Below are positions 1 through 8,532 of a DNA stretch of 49,063 nucleotides, in pieces. The first letter of the stretch is position 1; each line of letters begins with the position of its first letter. The position numbers and the translations under genes are program-made. This DNA comes from Halorubrum ezzemoulense DSM 17463 (GTDB lineage: Archaea; Halobacteriota; Halobacteria; Halobacteriales; Haloferacaceae). The notes under the pieces are model-generated. The model was not told where the DNA came from, did no database searches, and saw nothing but the letters and a program-made list of their open reading frames with translations. Location: positions 1-49,063 of the forward strand of contig NZ_NEDJ01000023.1 in NCBI RefSeq assembly GCF_002114285.1, read 5' to 3'.

Positions 1-102
1 CTCGTCAAGAGAGTTGACGAGGAAGTTAAGAAGCTGGTCCTCGTGGATTTCACCGTCTGCTTGCTTGGTATTAGACACACCTTCAGCAAGCAGACGTCTC
101 AA
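1..102 (-). CDS. Unknown protein, N-terminal part only
   Basis: An open frame runs off the left edge. It can start at TTG (102-100), whose bases overlap the TGA of the preceding 25-codon frame as TTGA, or at GTG (78-76). The visible residues are polar and acidic (DGEIHEDQLLNFLVNSLDE at the end) and look like real protein, but no family is recognisable from about 30 residues. It would be the next cistron of the methylase operon. It could also be the same gene as the preceding short frame, separated by a frameshift. Confidence 0.3.
   Translation of the reverse strand, partial: MRRLLAEGVSNTKQADGEIHEDQLLNFLVNSLDE
54..96. repeat. 12-bp perfect inverted repeat
   Basis: CGTCTGCTTGCT (54-65) is repeated inverted at 85-96 with a 19-base loop. 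It spans the likely start of the gene running off the left edge. In RNA it would form a hairpin between the end of the 25-codon frame and that gene. It could affect translation of the downstream cistron, or serve as a protein-binding dyad. Confidence 0.6.
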
Positions 103-176
103 CTAACCGGCTTTGTGATGTACTGAACCTCTTCGTAGCCCTCCGGAATTTCTGATTGCCCGACTGCTTCACTCAT
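99..176 (-). CDS. 25-codon frame coupled to hsdM; possible hsdS remnant
   Basis: The ATG at 176-174 overlaps the TGA of hsdM (175-173) as ATGA, the usual spacing of coupled genes in haloarchaeal operons. The frame starts MSEAVGQSEIPEGYEEVQ and stops after 25 codons at TGA (101-99). In type I systems the gene directly after hsdM is normally hsdS, of about 400 residues, so a 25-codon frame in this place is odd. It may be a truncated or frameshifted hsdS, or a genuine tiny protein. No target-recognition sequence is visible. Confidence 0.35.
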   Translation of the reverse strand: MSEAVGQSEIPEGYEEVQYITKPVS

Positions 177-1807
177 CGGTAATCTAACTCCTCCATGTAC
201 TCATTCAATTGCTCATCCGTCCGCTGTCGCTCCGTTTTCAGCTTATCAAGCTCATCCAATTTCTGGCTCACGTCGATGGACTCCTCAGGTGCTGTCGTGT
301 CCACGTAGCGTGGTACACTCAGATTCCAGTCGTTTTCCTCGATTTCTTGGATATCAACGAGACGGCTGTGATGGTCCTCCTCCCGTCCTGTGAGGTAGGT
401 CTCAGCGATGTAACCGACACCTTCGGAAGTTAGCCGGTTCTGGCTCGACAACTCTTCAAAGACGCGTACTCCGGACTCTCTGAGTTCTTCATCCTCTGCG
501 TATATGAATTGAATTTTACCCTCTCTTTCCTCGGGCTTGTCCTTGTTGAGAATGACAATACATCCCGGCGACGAAGTATTGTAAAAGAGATTCTCAGGGA
601 GTGCTATAACCGATTCAATCAAGTCATCTTCAATAATCGGCCTCCTGATTTTCTTCTCGGAACGAGACCGGAAGAGCAAGCCGTTATCCATAACGATGCC
701 GGCTTTGCCCGTCTCTGAAAGAGAGGCAAGCATAAGTTGGACCCACGTCCAGTCACCCCGATTTTTCGGAGGCAGCCCGTATGTGAAGCGGTTATAGGGT
801 TCATTATCTCCCACCCATTCTGCATTCCATTTTTTCTGATTCCACGGGGGGTTTGCGACTACTCGGTCGAAGACTTCCAACTCACCATGTTCGGTGATAA
901 ATTTCGGCTCTGTGATGGTGTCCCCCTTTGCGATATTCGCGTCCTGTAGCTCGTGTAGGAGAACGTTCATCTGACCGATGGCCCACGTGTTCAGATTCTT
1001 CTCCTGCCCGTAGAGGGAGATATCGTCTCGGTCGCCACCTTCGTCCTCGACGTGCTGCGCGGAGTAGACGAGCATCCCACCGGACCCACAGGCAGGGTCG
1101 TACACGCGGTCACCGGGCCCGGGGTCCACGCACTCGACGAGAAGCTGGACGACTTCGCGTGGCGTGTAGAACTCTCCGCCCTTCTTTCCGGCGTCGTCGG
1201 CGAACTGCCGGATGAGGTACTCGTACGCCCGCCCGAAGATGTCGGGGTCTTCGAGGTCTGCGTTCCGGTAGCGGTGCTTCGAAAAGTGCGTGACGAGTTC
1301 TTCTAGCGTCGAATCTGCGAGTCGGTCCTTGTCGTTGAAGTCGACGGAGGTGAGGACGCGGTCGGCGATGGCGTCGTTCTCGTCTTCGACCGCTTCGAGG
1401 GCCTTGTTCAGCGTCGCACCGATGTCACTGCTCTGTGCGGCGATGTGGCCCCAGCGAGCGCGCTCGGGTACCCAGAACTCTTCGTGTAGGTCGCGGTCGC
1501 CTCGAATCTGTTCGAGAAGGTCTTCATCGGGTTCCTCGTCGTCGCCGGTAAGCTCCTCGGCGATTTCGCTCGTCTCCTCCTCGAACCGGTCGTTGATGCG
1601 CTTCAGGAAGAGCAACCCGAATATGTAGTTCTTGTAGTCTGCCGCGTCGATACTCCCACGCAGAATATCGGCCGCCTCCCAGAGGTGAGATTCCAGCGTG
1701 TCGAGTTCGAGAGTCTCCCCGCCCTCGGTATACTGGAGGAGGCTCTCGTCTTTAGAAGCCATACTACCCTCATGTTCCATCGGCCGTTTATCTCTTTCTG
1801 GTGCCAT
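173..1807 (-). CDS. hsdM: Type I restriction-modification methylase subunit (HsdM)
   Basis: N6-adenine DNA methyltransferase, 544 residues, normal length for HsdM. An N-terminal helical HsdM_N region (about 40-190) precedes the catalytic domain with the SAM-binding motif DPACGSGG (237-244) and the catalytic motif NPPW (319-322). The C-terminal 40 residues form a charged helix of the kind that binds HsdS. It lies 6 bases after the CARF regulator gene and overlaps the next frame by ATGA, so it belongs to a five-cistron minus-strand operon starting at 5391. The ATG at 1807 gives an N-terminal extension; an internal ATG at residue 16 is an alternative start. No HsdR is visible. The partner specificity protein may be the truncated frame downstream or the recognition domain of the 704-residue protein. 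Confidence 0.93.
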   Translation of the reverse strand: MAPERDKRPMEHEGSMASKDESLLQYTEGGETLELDTLESHLWEAADILRGSIDAADYKNYIFGLLFLKRINDRFEEETSEIAEELTGDDEEPDEDLLEQIRGDRDLHEEFWVPERARWGHIAAQSSDIGATLNKALEAVEDENDAIADRVLTSVDFNDKDRLADSTLEELVTHFSKHRYRNADLEDPDIFGRAYEYLIRQFADDAGKKGGEFYTPREVVQLLVECVDPGPGDRVYDPACGSGGMLVYSAQHVEDEGGDRDDISLYGQEKNLNTWAIGQMNVLLHELQDANIAKGDTITEPKFITEHGELEVFDRVVANPPWNQKKWNAEWVGDNEPYNRFTYGLPPKNRGDWTWVQLMLASLSETGKAGIVMDNGLLFRSRSEKKIRRPIIEDDLIESVIALPENLFYNTSSPGCIVILNKDKPEEREGKIQFIYAEDEELRESGVRVFEELSSQNRLTSEGVGYIAETYLTGREEDHHSRLVDIQEIEENDWNLSVPRYVDTTAPEESIDVSQKLDELDKLKTERQRTDEQLNEYMEELDYR

Positions 1808-1813
1808 TGGAAA

Positions 1814-2470
1814 TCACTCCTCTCCTGTCCATTGGAGATACAGCTTCCCCACGTCAGTGAGGTACACGTGTTTGGTTCGCCCAGACGGTCGTCGTTCAAC
1901 GAGTCCACGGTCCTCAAGTTGGTCCACGTGGTAACTGACCTTCTGGGCCGACTCTCCGAGCGCTTCCCCAATCTCACGCATTATCACGCCCGTTCTCCCC
2001 TCGTCAGCCCAGTCACCGAGCGTGACAAGGAGGTCTCGCTGAAGTCCTTCCACCTCGAACGTGAGTGGCTGCGTGGGTGCGGGAAGTTCCATGACGAGCT
2101 CGTCGATATCTTCAGTTCCGTCCTGTGGTTCAAGGACGTAGTAGGGCGTCGCGCCGATGAAGAACGCCGACGATGTCGCGCCTCCTGCGACGAGGTTTGT
2201 TCCGCCCGTGATATTGATGAAGAGGTCGTCTCCCGGGTGCTCTTTGGCGATACTCACGATGGGGTCCACGACATCCCGGAGGTCGAATGCGTCTATCAGA
2301 CGGCTTTCGACATCGTAGCCAAACTCTTGGAGGTCCGCTTCCAGCTCTATCCCCTCGGACTCGAACGCGTCGCTGGTGAGGAGATAGACCTTGTCCGCGC
2401 CCGGGTAGGCGCGGAGCCCGCGCTTCACGTGCGATGTGGCGCGGCCATGAGGGATGATGTGGACGTTCAA
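1814..2470 (-). CDS. CARF-domain winged-helix regulator (HFX_2341-like)
   Basis: 218 residues. The N-terminal half (1-125) has the Rossmann-like pattern of CARF domains, including NITGGTN (86-92), which resembles the ligand-loop signature of CARF proteins and of haloarchaeal HFX_2341-type regulators. Residues 143-212 form a winged helix of the ArsR/MarR kind, ending in HVYLTDVGKLYL. CARF domains bind cyclic oligonucleotides or related nucleotides and usually sit in CRISPR type III or other defence loci. Here the gene is embedded in a methylase operon, overlapping the upstream gene by 4 bases, with no CRISPR genes in sight. A signal-responsive control of the operon is inferred. The ligand is unknown, and a catalytic ring-nuclease role cannot be excluded. 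Confidence 0.8.
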   Translation of the reverse strand: MNVHIIPHGRATSHVKRGLRAYPGADKVYLLTSDAFESEGIELEADLQEFGYDVESRLIDAFDLRDVVDPIVSIAKEHPGDDLFINITGGTNLVAGGATSSAFFIGATPYYVLEPQDGTEDIDELVMELPAPTQPLTFEVEGLQRDLLVTLGDWADEGRTGVIMREIGEALGESAQKVSYHVDQLEDRGLVERRPSGRTKHVYLTDVGKLYLQWTGEE

Positions 2471-3273
2471 GGATTGTACTTCCTGAGCGAGGTAGCTGTT
2501 CGGGCATTGTGGTAGCCCGTACTCTCTTTGTCCTCCAACTCAACGATATCTCCCTCATCAGGGAAGTATTTGGCAGAGTCGAGGTCAAAGTAGGTGTCGT
2601 CGCCTGCCTGCGCCTCGGGATAAGTGGTTACGAACCCCTTGGTATCGAACAGGTTGTGAATAAATCCATACTTCGGGCTATTGCCATCCAGAGCGCTCTC
2701 GCGGCTCATTAGCTCAATCTGTGACTTCCCCAGTATCTCCTGCCAGAGGCGGAGAATCTCCTCCATTGCGGTCCACGACAGAGTGAGGAACCCGAGCAAC
2801 GAGGCTTCGGGCTTATCGGTAGCCGTCGGGATACCGTCTGGATGGACGATGACGACATCACGGTACTTCTTGAATTGGGTAAGAACGAACTCGAACGGAA
2901 TGTCGGGCTGCTTCTCAAGCACGACTGCAGCATAGAGCTTGAACCAGCGCGTCACCGTTTCCAGACTGTCGTCTCTCTGCCCGTTGCGTTCGAGCTTGGA
3001 ATGGAACCCCTGACATTCAATGATGCCGGAAATCAGCGTCTTCAGTGCCGTGTTGAGCCCTTCCGCCTCAAACCGGTCTGATAGAACTTCAAGCGTCTTG
3101 TCCTTCGTTCGCCCGTACTGGAAGTCAACCCTCGTGTAGATGTTCTCCTCGTCGGTCGGGTCAAGCCTCTCCTCCATGATGTCCGCCATAATTGCGTCGC
3201 ACTGGTCCAGCTGCTCCTCCAGTACGGTCCCCTCCAGCAGGTCGGTTGTCCCGGAGTGCTCACCCCCACTCAT
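2467..3273 (-). CDS. Unknown protein of the methylase operon
   Basis: 268 residues, mostly helical by appearance, acidic at both ends, with no signal peptide or membrane segment. No family is recognised. A Trp- and Leu-rich middle part (about 160-185) could be a protein-protein interface. It starts 3 bases after the stop of the 704-residue methylase and its stop overlaps the CARF gene start as ATGA, so it is made together with both. The conserved position between a methylase/recognition protein and a CARF regulator suggests a subunit or effector of the same system, which is inference from context only. Confidence 0.75.
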   Translation of the reverse strand: MSGGEHSGTTDLLEGTVLEEQLDQCDAIMADIMEERLDPTDEENIYTRVDFQYGRTKDKTLEVLSDRFEAEGLNTALKTLISGIIECQGFHSKLERNGQRDDSLETVTRWFKLYAAVVLEKQPDIPFEFVLTQFKKYRDVVIVHPDGIPTATDKPEASLLGFLTLSWTAMEEILRLWQEILGKSQIELMSRESALDGNSPKYGFIHNLFDTKGFVTTYPEAQAGDDTYFDLDSAKYFPDEGDIVELEDKESTGYHNARTATSLRKYNP

Positions 3274-3276
3274 CGT

Positions 3277-5391
3277 TTAGAACACCCCCTCAAAATCGAC
3301 GGCAGTGTAGTCTCTCTGTTCGTCGTGGTACTCGTCCCGCCTTTTCTGAACCTCCTCTACAAGGTCCTTGAGTTCGCTATCGGAGTACAACGGAACGATA
3401 ACATCACCGACTCTTCGCAGAGGGATGTACTGGATAGTAGCCCCGCGGCCCATGGACTCTATCTGCTGTTGCCCCATCTGTGATGCGAGGTAAGCAGCGT
3501 AGACCGCCGCCTCAGCCTCTGAATCGAATCGTATGATTGCCCAGTTTGATGAGGCAACGACCTTCTCGCCGGGGTGGTATACCTTCCCCGGTGTCCCCTT
3601 TAACCCAATTAGAACATCTGTTGAATCTGCGACGGGAGTGTCATCGTTGATGCGAGTCGTCCATTCGTACAGGTCCGCACTCAATTTGAGATAAGAGATG
3701 TCGGAGCTCGGGTCTTCATACGGTTCCACCTCCTCGCCGGAACGACGCGCACCTCCTTCGATTTGAGTTGCGACTTCTTCCAAGGGGGCGACGTTGTCGA
3801 ATCGGTCGTGGAGTGCCCGCTGAGCCTCTTCCATTCCCAGAAGTTCGCTCGGCAGGAGGGATTCTGAACCACCCTTCACTGGTATCCTCTGCCCTTCGTT
3901 GTTCTTGACCTGCGCTACTGCTTGACTCAGCTCATCCTCACTACCCTCATCACAGACGACGCCCGTGAACTCGTTTGTCGGTTCCCCATGGTTGTCAACC
4001 ACTATAACAGAGAGGCTGAATCTGGAGTCGAGGTACGGGAAGAGCTTGGCATCACTGAGCTCAATAATCCCACGAAGATTGTAATCTTGGACGACCTTCT
4101 TTCGAAGCCACGCGCTACGGACAGCCACTAGACTGATAGTTGGAACTATTGCAACTAACCGACCACCATCGGCCAATCGGTCTAAGGCCAAGGAAAGGAA
4201 TGCCTCGTGTAACTGCACTCTCTTCCCTTCATCAATATACTCAAGAACTTCCTCAGAGGGACCTCCCCCGAGTTCGGGGCGTCCCCCAAAGGGTGGGTCA
4301 AGTACGATACGGTCGAATTCCGCCGCGAGATGCGGTCGGGTGCTGTCCTCCCCGTCGCCCGCGAATGTGCTTAGAGTGGTAGACTTATTCAGAGCTTGGC
4401 TATCCTCCCGAAGGGCCATCTCCAAGAAATCGGCTGTAACGTAGGTGCCGGACTTCCCCAGCAGGTCGTTGAAGAAGAGAGCAGTGTTGTTTACACCGCG
4501 ATTCAGCTCTACACCGACGACCTCATCTGTATACTCGTTGGCCGCTCTTAACGTGTAACCCCAGCCCGATGCGGGGTCAAGGACAGAGTCACCGTCAGCG
4601 ATATCGAGCAGTTCAACCAGACGCTTGGCAACCTCAGGGGGGGTAGTGAACTTCTCACCCTCACGGTCGAAGAAGTCTCCCATGAACGTCTCGTCGACGA
4701 TTTTCCGTCGGATGTCGAGTGATGTGGACGCGAGGTCGTAGTTCGAGAAGACCGAAAAGACGGTTCTGAGTACGTGTGAGTCGATTGGTGCCTCGTCCGG
4801 CGCGTAAGACTCGTGGCGTTGTTGGATAGACTCGTCGAGACTCACGATGTCCTTTTCAAACGAGCCCTTGATGTCGACGGTAAACGATTCTCTATCGGCC
4901 TCATACTTTCTGTACAGCTGCTGAGCAAACTCTTTCGATACCTGCTGATGCCCTCTAACTCGAAGCTGGTCACGTATCCGCGCAACGAGGAACTCGAATA
5001 TCTCGTGCGACCCGATGGGCTGTGGACCCGCGCTTGGTTCGTCGCCGATGTCTGGATACTCGGAAACGGGAACTTCGATTAGTTCGTCGTTCTGGTCTAT
5101 CCGGAAGATATAGAGGAGGTCCTCGGAGACAATCGCACCGAACGGTGCCCCGGTTTTCTCGACGTATCTCCGAACTTGCTCGATATCCTCGGTTCTTCTG
5201 TGCGGGGTACTGAGACTGCTATACTCAATAGCGAGGAACGGAATTGTCCTCTCCTCGTCCTTGAATACGAGAAGGTCAGGTCGGAGGGATATTCCACTCT
5301 CCCCCAATGCTGGCTCACGGATAACACGCGACGCCCCGTACTTCTCCTCAAGTGCCCGCTGAACCTCTATGAGCGCCTCGTGTTCGGTCAT
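3277..5391 (-). CDS. N6-adenine methylase with nuclease-like and recognition domains
   Basis: 704 residues in three parts. Residues 1-130 resemble the type I HsdR N-terminal PD-(D/E)xK fold: RPDLLVF has D39 and FLAIEYSS has E56, but the lysine expected two residues after the glutamate is S58, so the nuclease site looks degenerate. Residues about 200-540 are an N6-adenine methylase with motif I DPASGWG (272-278) and motif IV DPPFG (365-369). Residues about 550-704 resemble one HsdS target-recognition domain, with a typical end section GATIQYIPLRRVGDVIVP. This is the layout of single-chain type IIG-like enzymes. It is the first gene of the minus-strand operon. It may methylate DNA itself or work with HsdM. 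Whether it cuts DNA is doubtful because of the missing lysine. Confidence 0.85.
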   Translation of the reverse strand: MTEHEALIEVQRALEEKYGASRVIREPALGESGISLRPDLLVFKDEERTIPFLAIEYSSLSTPHRRTEDIEQVRRYVEKTGAPFGAIVSEDLLYIFRIDQNDELIEVPVSEYPDIGDEPSAGPQPIGSHEIFEFLVARIRDQLRVRGHQQVSKEFAQQLYRKYEADRESFTVDIKGSFEKDIVSLDESIQQRHESYAPDEAPIDSHVLRTVFSVFSNYDLASTSLDIRRKIVDETFMGDFFDREGEKFTTPPEVAKRLVELLDIADGDSVLDPASGWGYTLRAANEYTDEVVGVELNRGVNNTALFFNDLLGKSGTYVTADFLEMALREDSQALNKSTTLSTFAGDGEDSTRPHLAAEFDRIVLDPPFGGRPELGGGPSEEVLEYIDEGKRVQLHEAFLSLALDRLADGGRLVAIVPTISLVAVRSAWLRKKVVQDYNLRGIIELSDAKLFPYLDSRFSLSVIVVDNHGEPTNEFTGVVCDEGSEDELSQAVAQVKNNEGQRIPVKGGSESLLPSELLGMEEAQRALHDRFDNVAPLEEVATQIEGGARRSGEEVEPYEDPSSDISYLKLSADLYEWTTRINDDTPVADSTDVLIGLKGTPGKVYHPGEKVVASSNWAIIRFDSEAEAAVYAAYLASQMGQQQIESMGRGATIQYIPLRRVGDVIVPLYSDSELKDLVEEVQKRRDEYHDEQRDYTAVDFEGVF

Positions 5392-5856
5392 GTAACTGAG
5401 GAAGCGGATACACTATTTAGAACTTTGCTTGGAATATCAAATTCCAGTTTGTAGTATTCTGTTGTATTCCCTCTAAGCTGAATCAGAGGGGAACATTCAA
5501 GAGTAGAACTAGTAGGGTGAATCCTAATCTTCCGCAGTAAAATCTGATATCGGTCTCTACACGTTAGGCGCAATAGCCTAAGCCCTACCCCACCAGAAGC
5601 GGCCCACCCATGGGCTCTTATTGGGGTAAAACCGACCCACGTCGGCGAGTATTCTAATCACAGGGACAAGAGATTCATACTTAGTTATATCCGTTCGGTC
5701 CAGATTAATGTCGAGTCACAGGTCATCCAGACCTCGTATGAGTGAAATCTCGATTGGAAATAACAGGATATCGTCTATTATCCCGTGGTAATTGGTATTG
5801 AACAGCGAGAATGAGAGAGCTAACGCTCAACGGGGGCGACCACGGAGTGACGACGG
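5392..5856. other. Gene-free stretch upstream of the methylase operon
   Basis: 465 bases of low-GC sequence between the methylase operon start and the 3' end of the 559-residue gene. Apart from the TATA-like box at 5414-5420 no gene, tRNA or strong hairpin was found. A 61-codon minus-strand frame here (5388-5573) is basic, serine-rich and overlaps the promoter, so it was not accepted. Confidence 0.5.
5414..5420 (-). promoter_or_regulatory. TATA-like box of the methylase operon
   Basis: Read on the minus strand this is CTAAATA, 23 bases upstream of the ATG at 5391. The spacing fits a leaderless haloarchaeal transcript and supports that start codon. Confidence 0.5.
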
Positions 5857-7536
5857 CTATTTCCGAATGAAGATGTCGTCAGGCGATAACCGCCCAGTCC
5901 TAATCTGCTTCATGATTTCCTCGGGCTCGTACTCCGTCTGCGTGAGACACTGCCAGTTCTCCTGAGCCTCATGTAGCTGGTTAGGCTCAATCTCTTCTCT
6001 AACTGAGTTTTGAGCTTCATTTTTCCCGGCATCGTCGCGGTCTGTGCGTCGAATTGAAGCCCGCTCTTTCACCTTTGAGAGAACATCACCGATATTCCGG
6101 GCTGACGGGACAACGAGCTTCCGAAGCATATCGCGTGACGCCCGAGAGATAGCGATGAAGGTGCGGCCACTACGCATCCTCTTCACAACACCCAGATTCT
6201 CTAACTCCCGCACGTGCTTGCGAAGAGTCTCTTGTGCGAGACCTGTTTTTTGAGCGAGAGCCTGATAGGTTACACCACTTGAGCCGTGCTTGGAGTGACT
6301 GCTCGAAAAGAGCAGTGAGGCAATGATATCGAACTTTGATTTCGTCCGTTTGTGGTACAATTCGCCGATGAGGGTATGTCGGAGTTTCTCGGACTCGTAA
6401 TAGGTCCGTAATCCTCTCATATACTCAGTCGGCACCCGTGTTGTGACTGGCGGGCGCTCTTCTGGAGAGTAGTAATCATCCCCGATAAAATCCTGACACT
6501 CGATACCACTCCACTTCAGGAAAGCGTGTAGGATGGTCGTTGAAATTTGTACGAGTGACTCCAAAGCAGGTGCGGGAAACCATCCTAACAAAATTGACTC
6601 CGTCTTTGGATGTGCTAATGGGTTCTCTGGACTGACAACTTTCGCCGCCTTATGTTCGTAGGTCTTTACTGCGCAGTCATTCAGGTCAGTAGTGAACGTT
6701 TGGCCTCGATAAGTGAAGTCAATCTCACTCCGGAAACCCAGTAATTGAAAATCACTGCTTTGGACCCGATGGAGCAAGCTGTGGCCGCGTTCGTATAATA
6801 CTACTTCAGAACAATCTTCGCCATCGTGAACGAGTAGGCTTCCCGCCTGACCAATCATTTCGTTGACCGCCATCAGGGTCTCTCGGTCGTGACGATGGTG
6901 GGTTTCAATTGTACCTACTCGTAGCGTCTCAAAAACAGTTTGTGAGAACACATTTGAGAGCCACTCAGAGTCGATGAAAGAACTAAGAAGTTCGAACGCA
7001 CGGCACCAAAGTGTCCAGACATCTTTGCCGTAGGATGACTGAATCTGAATAAATGTTCCTTCAACGTGGGTCTCACCGTCCCAGCCTCCGGGCCACGTAA
7101 ACTCATTCTCATCCTCATATTGAAGCCCCGAGACACGCTTCTCAAGGACAATACTCAATTTAGCAGGAACATCTGCCTTTATATCCTCTTCAGCATCAGC
7201 GTAACAGTTGATATGTAGCTTGGGTACTGGAATGTACTCGCCCTCGTTCACAGTTCCATACTGTGACGATGATGAAAACAGACCAACCTCAACGACCTGT
7301 CCATTAGTCCAACTGAATGATTTTCGAGCCATACGGTGAGGGCAATCTTTGTCTGCGTCTTTGCCTTGGTGCGTGTTGTTTGTACTCAAAACTCGTTTGC
7401 TGTGTTCGTACAGCCGGTTGTCATCGTTGAGTTGACCCTGTAGTTTCAACCCGTGGAGGATTGGTGCTGGATAGGTTACTGTGTCCTCATTCGAGACGGC
7501 GATACCTCTATGTTGGTCTGTTGCGTTCTTCTTCAT
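5857..7536 (-). CDS. Large winged-helix protein of unknown role
   Basis: 559 residues. No enzyme motif is recognised in the first 400 residues, which read as a mixed alpha/beta globular protein. Residues about 418-462 are a clear winged helix-turn-helix (GVTYQALAQKTGLAQETLR, then a wing ending RMRSGRTFIAIS). The last 70 residues are charged and probably partly disordered. No signal peptide or membrane segment. It stands alone between the methylase operon and the serine recombinase. A DNA-binding role in element maintenance, replication or regulation is plausible from the winged helix and the setting, but nothing in the sequence proves it. Confidence 0.8.
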   Translation of the reverse strand: MKKNATDQHRGIAVSNEDTVTYPAPILHGLKLQGQLNDDNRLYEHSKRVLSTNNTHQGKDADKDCPHRMARKSFSWTNGQVVEVGLFSSSSQYGTVNEGEYIPVPKLHINCYADAEEDIKADVPAKLSIVLEKRVSGLQYEDENEFTWPGGWDGETHVEGTFIQIQSSYGKDVWTLWCRAFELLSSFIDSEWLSNVFSQTVFETLRVGTIETHHRHDRETLMAVNEMIGQAGSLLVHDGEDCSEVVLYERGHSLLHRVQSSDFQLLGFRSEIDFTYRGQTFTTDLNDCAVKTYEHKAAKVVSPENPLAHPKTESILLGWFPAPALESLVQISTTILHAFLKWSGIECQDFIGDDYYSPEERPPVTTRVPTEYMRGLRTYYESEKLRHTLIGELYHKRTKSKFDIIASLLFSSSHSKHGSSGVTYQALAQKTGLAQETLRKHVRELENLGVVKRMRSGRTFIAISRASRDMLRKLVVPSARNIGDVLSKVKERASIRRTDRDDAGKNEAQNSVREEIEPNQLHEAQENWQCLTQTEYEPEEIMKQIRTGRLSPDDIFIRK

Positions 7537-7722
7537 GTCTTGCTGCTTCTCACGCCAGAGAGCCGCTGGTTACTGTGACGCGAGTCGCATACCAACGACC
7601 GACTCTACATCCGAGTAAATACGTTTCCTCAACACGAATTGTGAACTCAAGTGGATTTTGGAGAGAATCTCGACAATATTCCCGTCACAGGATACTGAAG
7701 AGTATATCAGGGTCTCCAGAGG

Positions 7723-8505
7723 TCACTCCTCAACACTGACTTTGGCTTCGAGGTCTGCGAGACGCTCTTTGAGGTCGCTCAGTTCACTTTGAGGGGTGGT
7801 CTCTTCACCAAGGGCTGTGGAAAGGCGTTCGTCGTCGGTGTCACCTGATAGGTAGAGCTCGCGACGTTCCTCGTCCTTGTGAATGCGGTCGAGACTTGAC
7901 TGGGGGACTCCGTATGTGCGAGCAATGCTATTCACAGATTGCGTTGGTTTAAGTAGAACTGTTTCTATAGCTATCTGCATCGCGAGAAAGTTCTCCATGT
8001 CAATGACGAGATATCCGTCACTGTCAGTCGTGAATCCATACGGGGGACGACCAACCCATTTCCCAGACTCAATCGCTCGATTAACACCAGACTGAACCCG
8101 CCCACGAATCATCTGGAGTTCAAACTCCATTAGCCAACCAAACAACTTGCCAATAAGGGCATCGCCCACGTTCCCATCACCACTCAGATTGGGGAACCCG
8201 TCGCTCGTAGTCGTAAGCGCAACCTCATTCTCCACGCAGAGGTCGATAAAATCAGCGGTCGTGTTAAGTCGCCGCGAGATACGGGACATCTCGTAGGTTA
8301 CCACGTGGTCAATCTCATCTGACTCGATATCCTCTGTCAGACGTTGGAAATCCGGGCGTGAATCATCAGCTCCACTTGCGATGTCGACGTAGACCTCGGC
8401 CTCTGCGAATACGTCACCACCAAGGAAGTCTTCGATTTCAGTTTGTTGTCGGTCGGTAGACTGTGTACTTGTAGATACACGGAGATAGACGGCAGTTACA
8501 GACAT
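7723..8505 (-). CDS. Serine recombinase (resolvase/invertase family)
   Basis: 260 residues. The resolvase catalytic domain covers about 1-140, starting VYLRVSTSTQS with the likely nucleophile Ser11 and an arginine-rich active site (SRISRR near 95; RGRVQSG near 135). A helix-turn-helix follows at about 190-212 (SVNSIARTYGVPQSSLDRI). The C-terminus is a short heptad-like helix (about 225-258). The size fits small resolvase/invertases, not the large serine integrases. A TATA box lies 22 bases upstream. No IS partner gene (such as TnpB) is adjacent. It may resolve element dimers or invert a DNA segment elsewhere in the element. Confidence 0.92.
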   Translation of the reverse strand: MSVTAVYLRVSTSTQSTDRQQTEIEDFLGGDVFAEAEVYVDIASGADDSRPDFQRLTEDIESDEIDHVVTYEMSRISRRLNTTADFIDLCVENEVALTTTSDGFPNLSGDGNVGDALIGKLFGWLMEFELQMIRGRVQSGVNRAIESGKWVGRPPYGFTTDSDGYLVIDMENFLAMQIAIETVLLKPTQSVNSIARTYGVPQSSLDRIHKDEERRELYLSGDTDDERLSTALGEETTPQSELSDLKERLADLEAKVSVEE

Positions 8506-8526
8506 ACTTTGAGTAAGGTGTATCCG

Positions 8527-8532
8527 TATATA
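8527..8532 (-). promoter_or_regulatory. TATA box of the serine recombinase gene
   Basis: TATATA, 22 bases upstream of the ATG at 8505 on the minus strand, consistent with a leaderless transcript. Confidence 0.55.

Noticed and set aside
1-21. 8-bp inverted repeat at the left edge
   Set aside because: Short, lies within an open coding frame and at the window end, so it cannot be told from chance.
1814-3273. Type III CRISPR locus suggested by the CARF protein
   Set aside because: No repeat array and no Cas10, Csm, Cmr or other cas genes are present in the window.
5388-5573. 61-codon minus-strand frame upstream of the methylase operon
   Set aside because: It overlaps the operon promoter and start, is basic and serine-rich, and has no start signals of its own.
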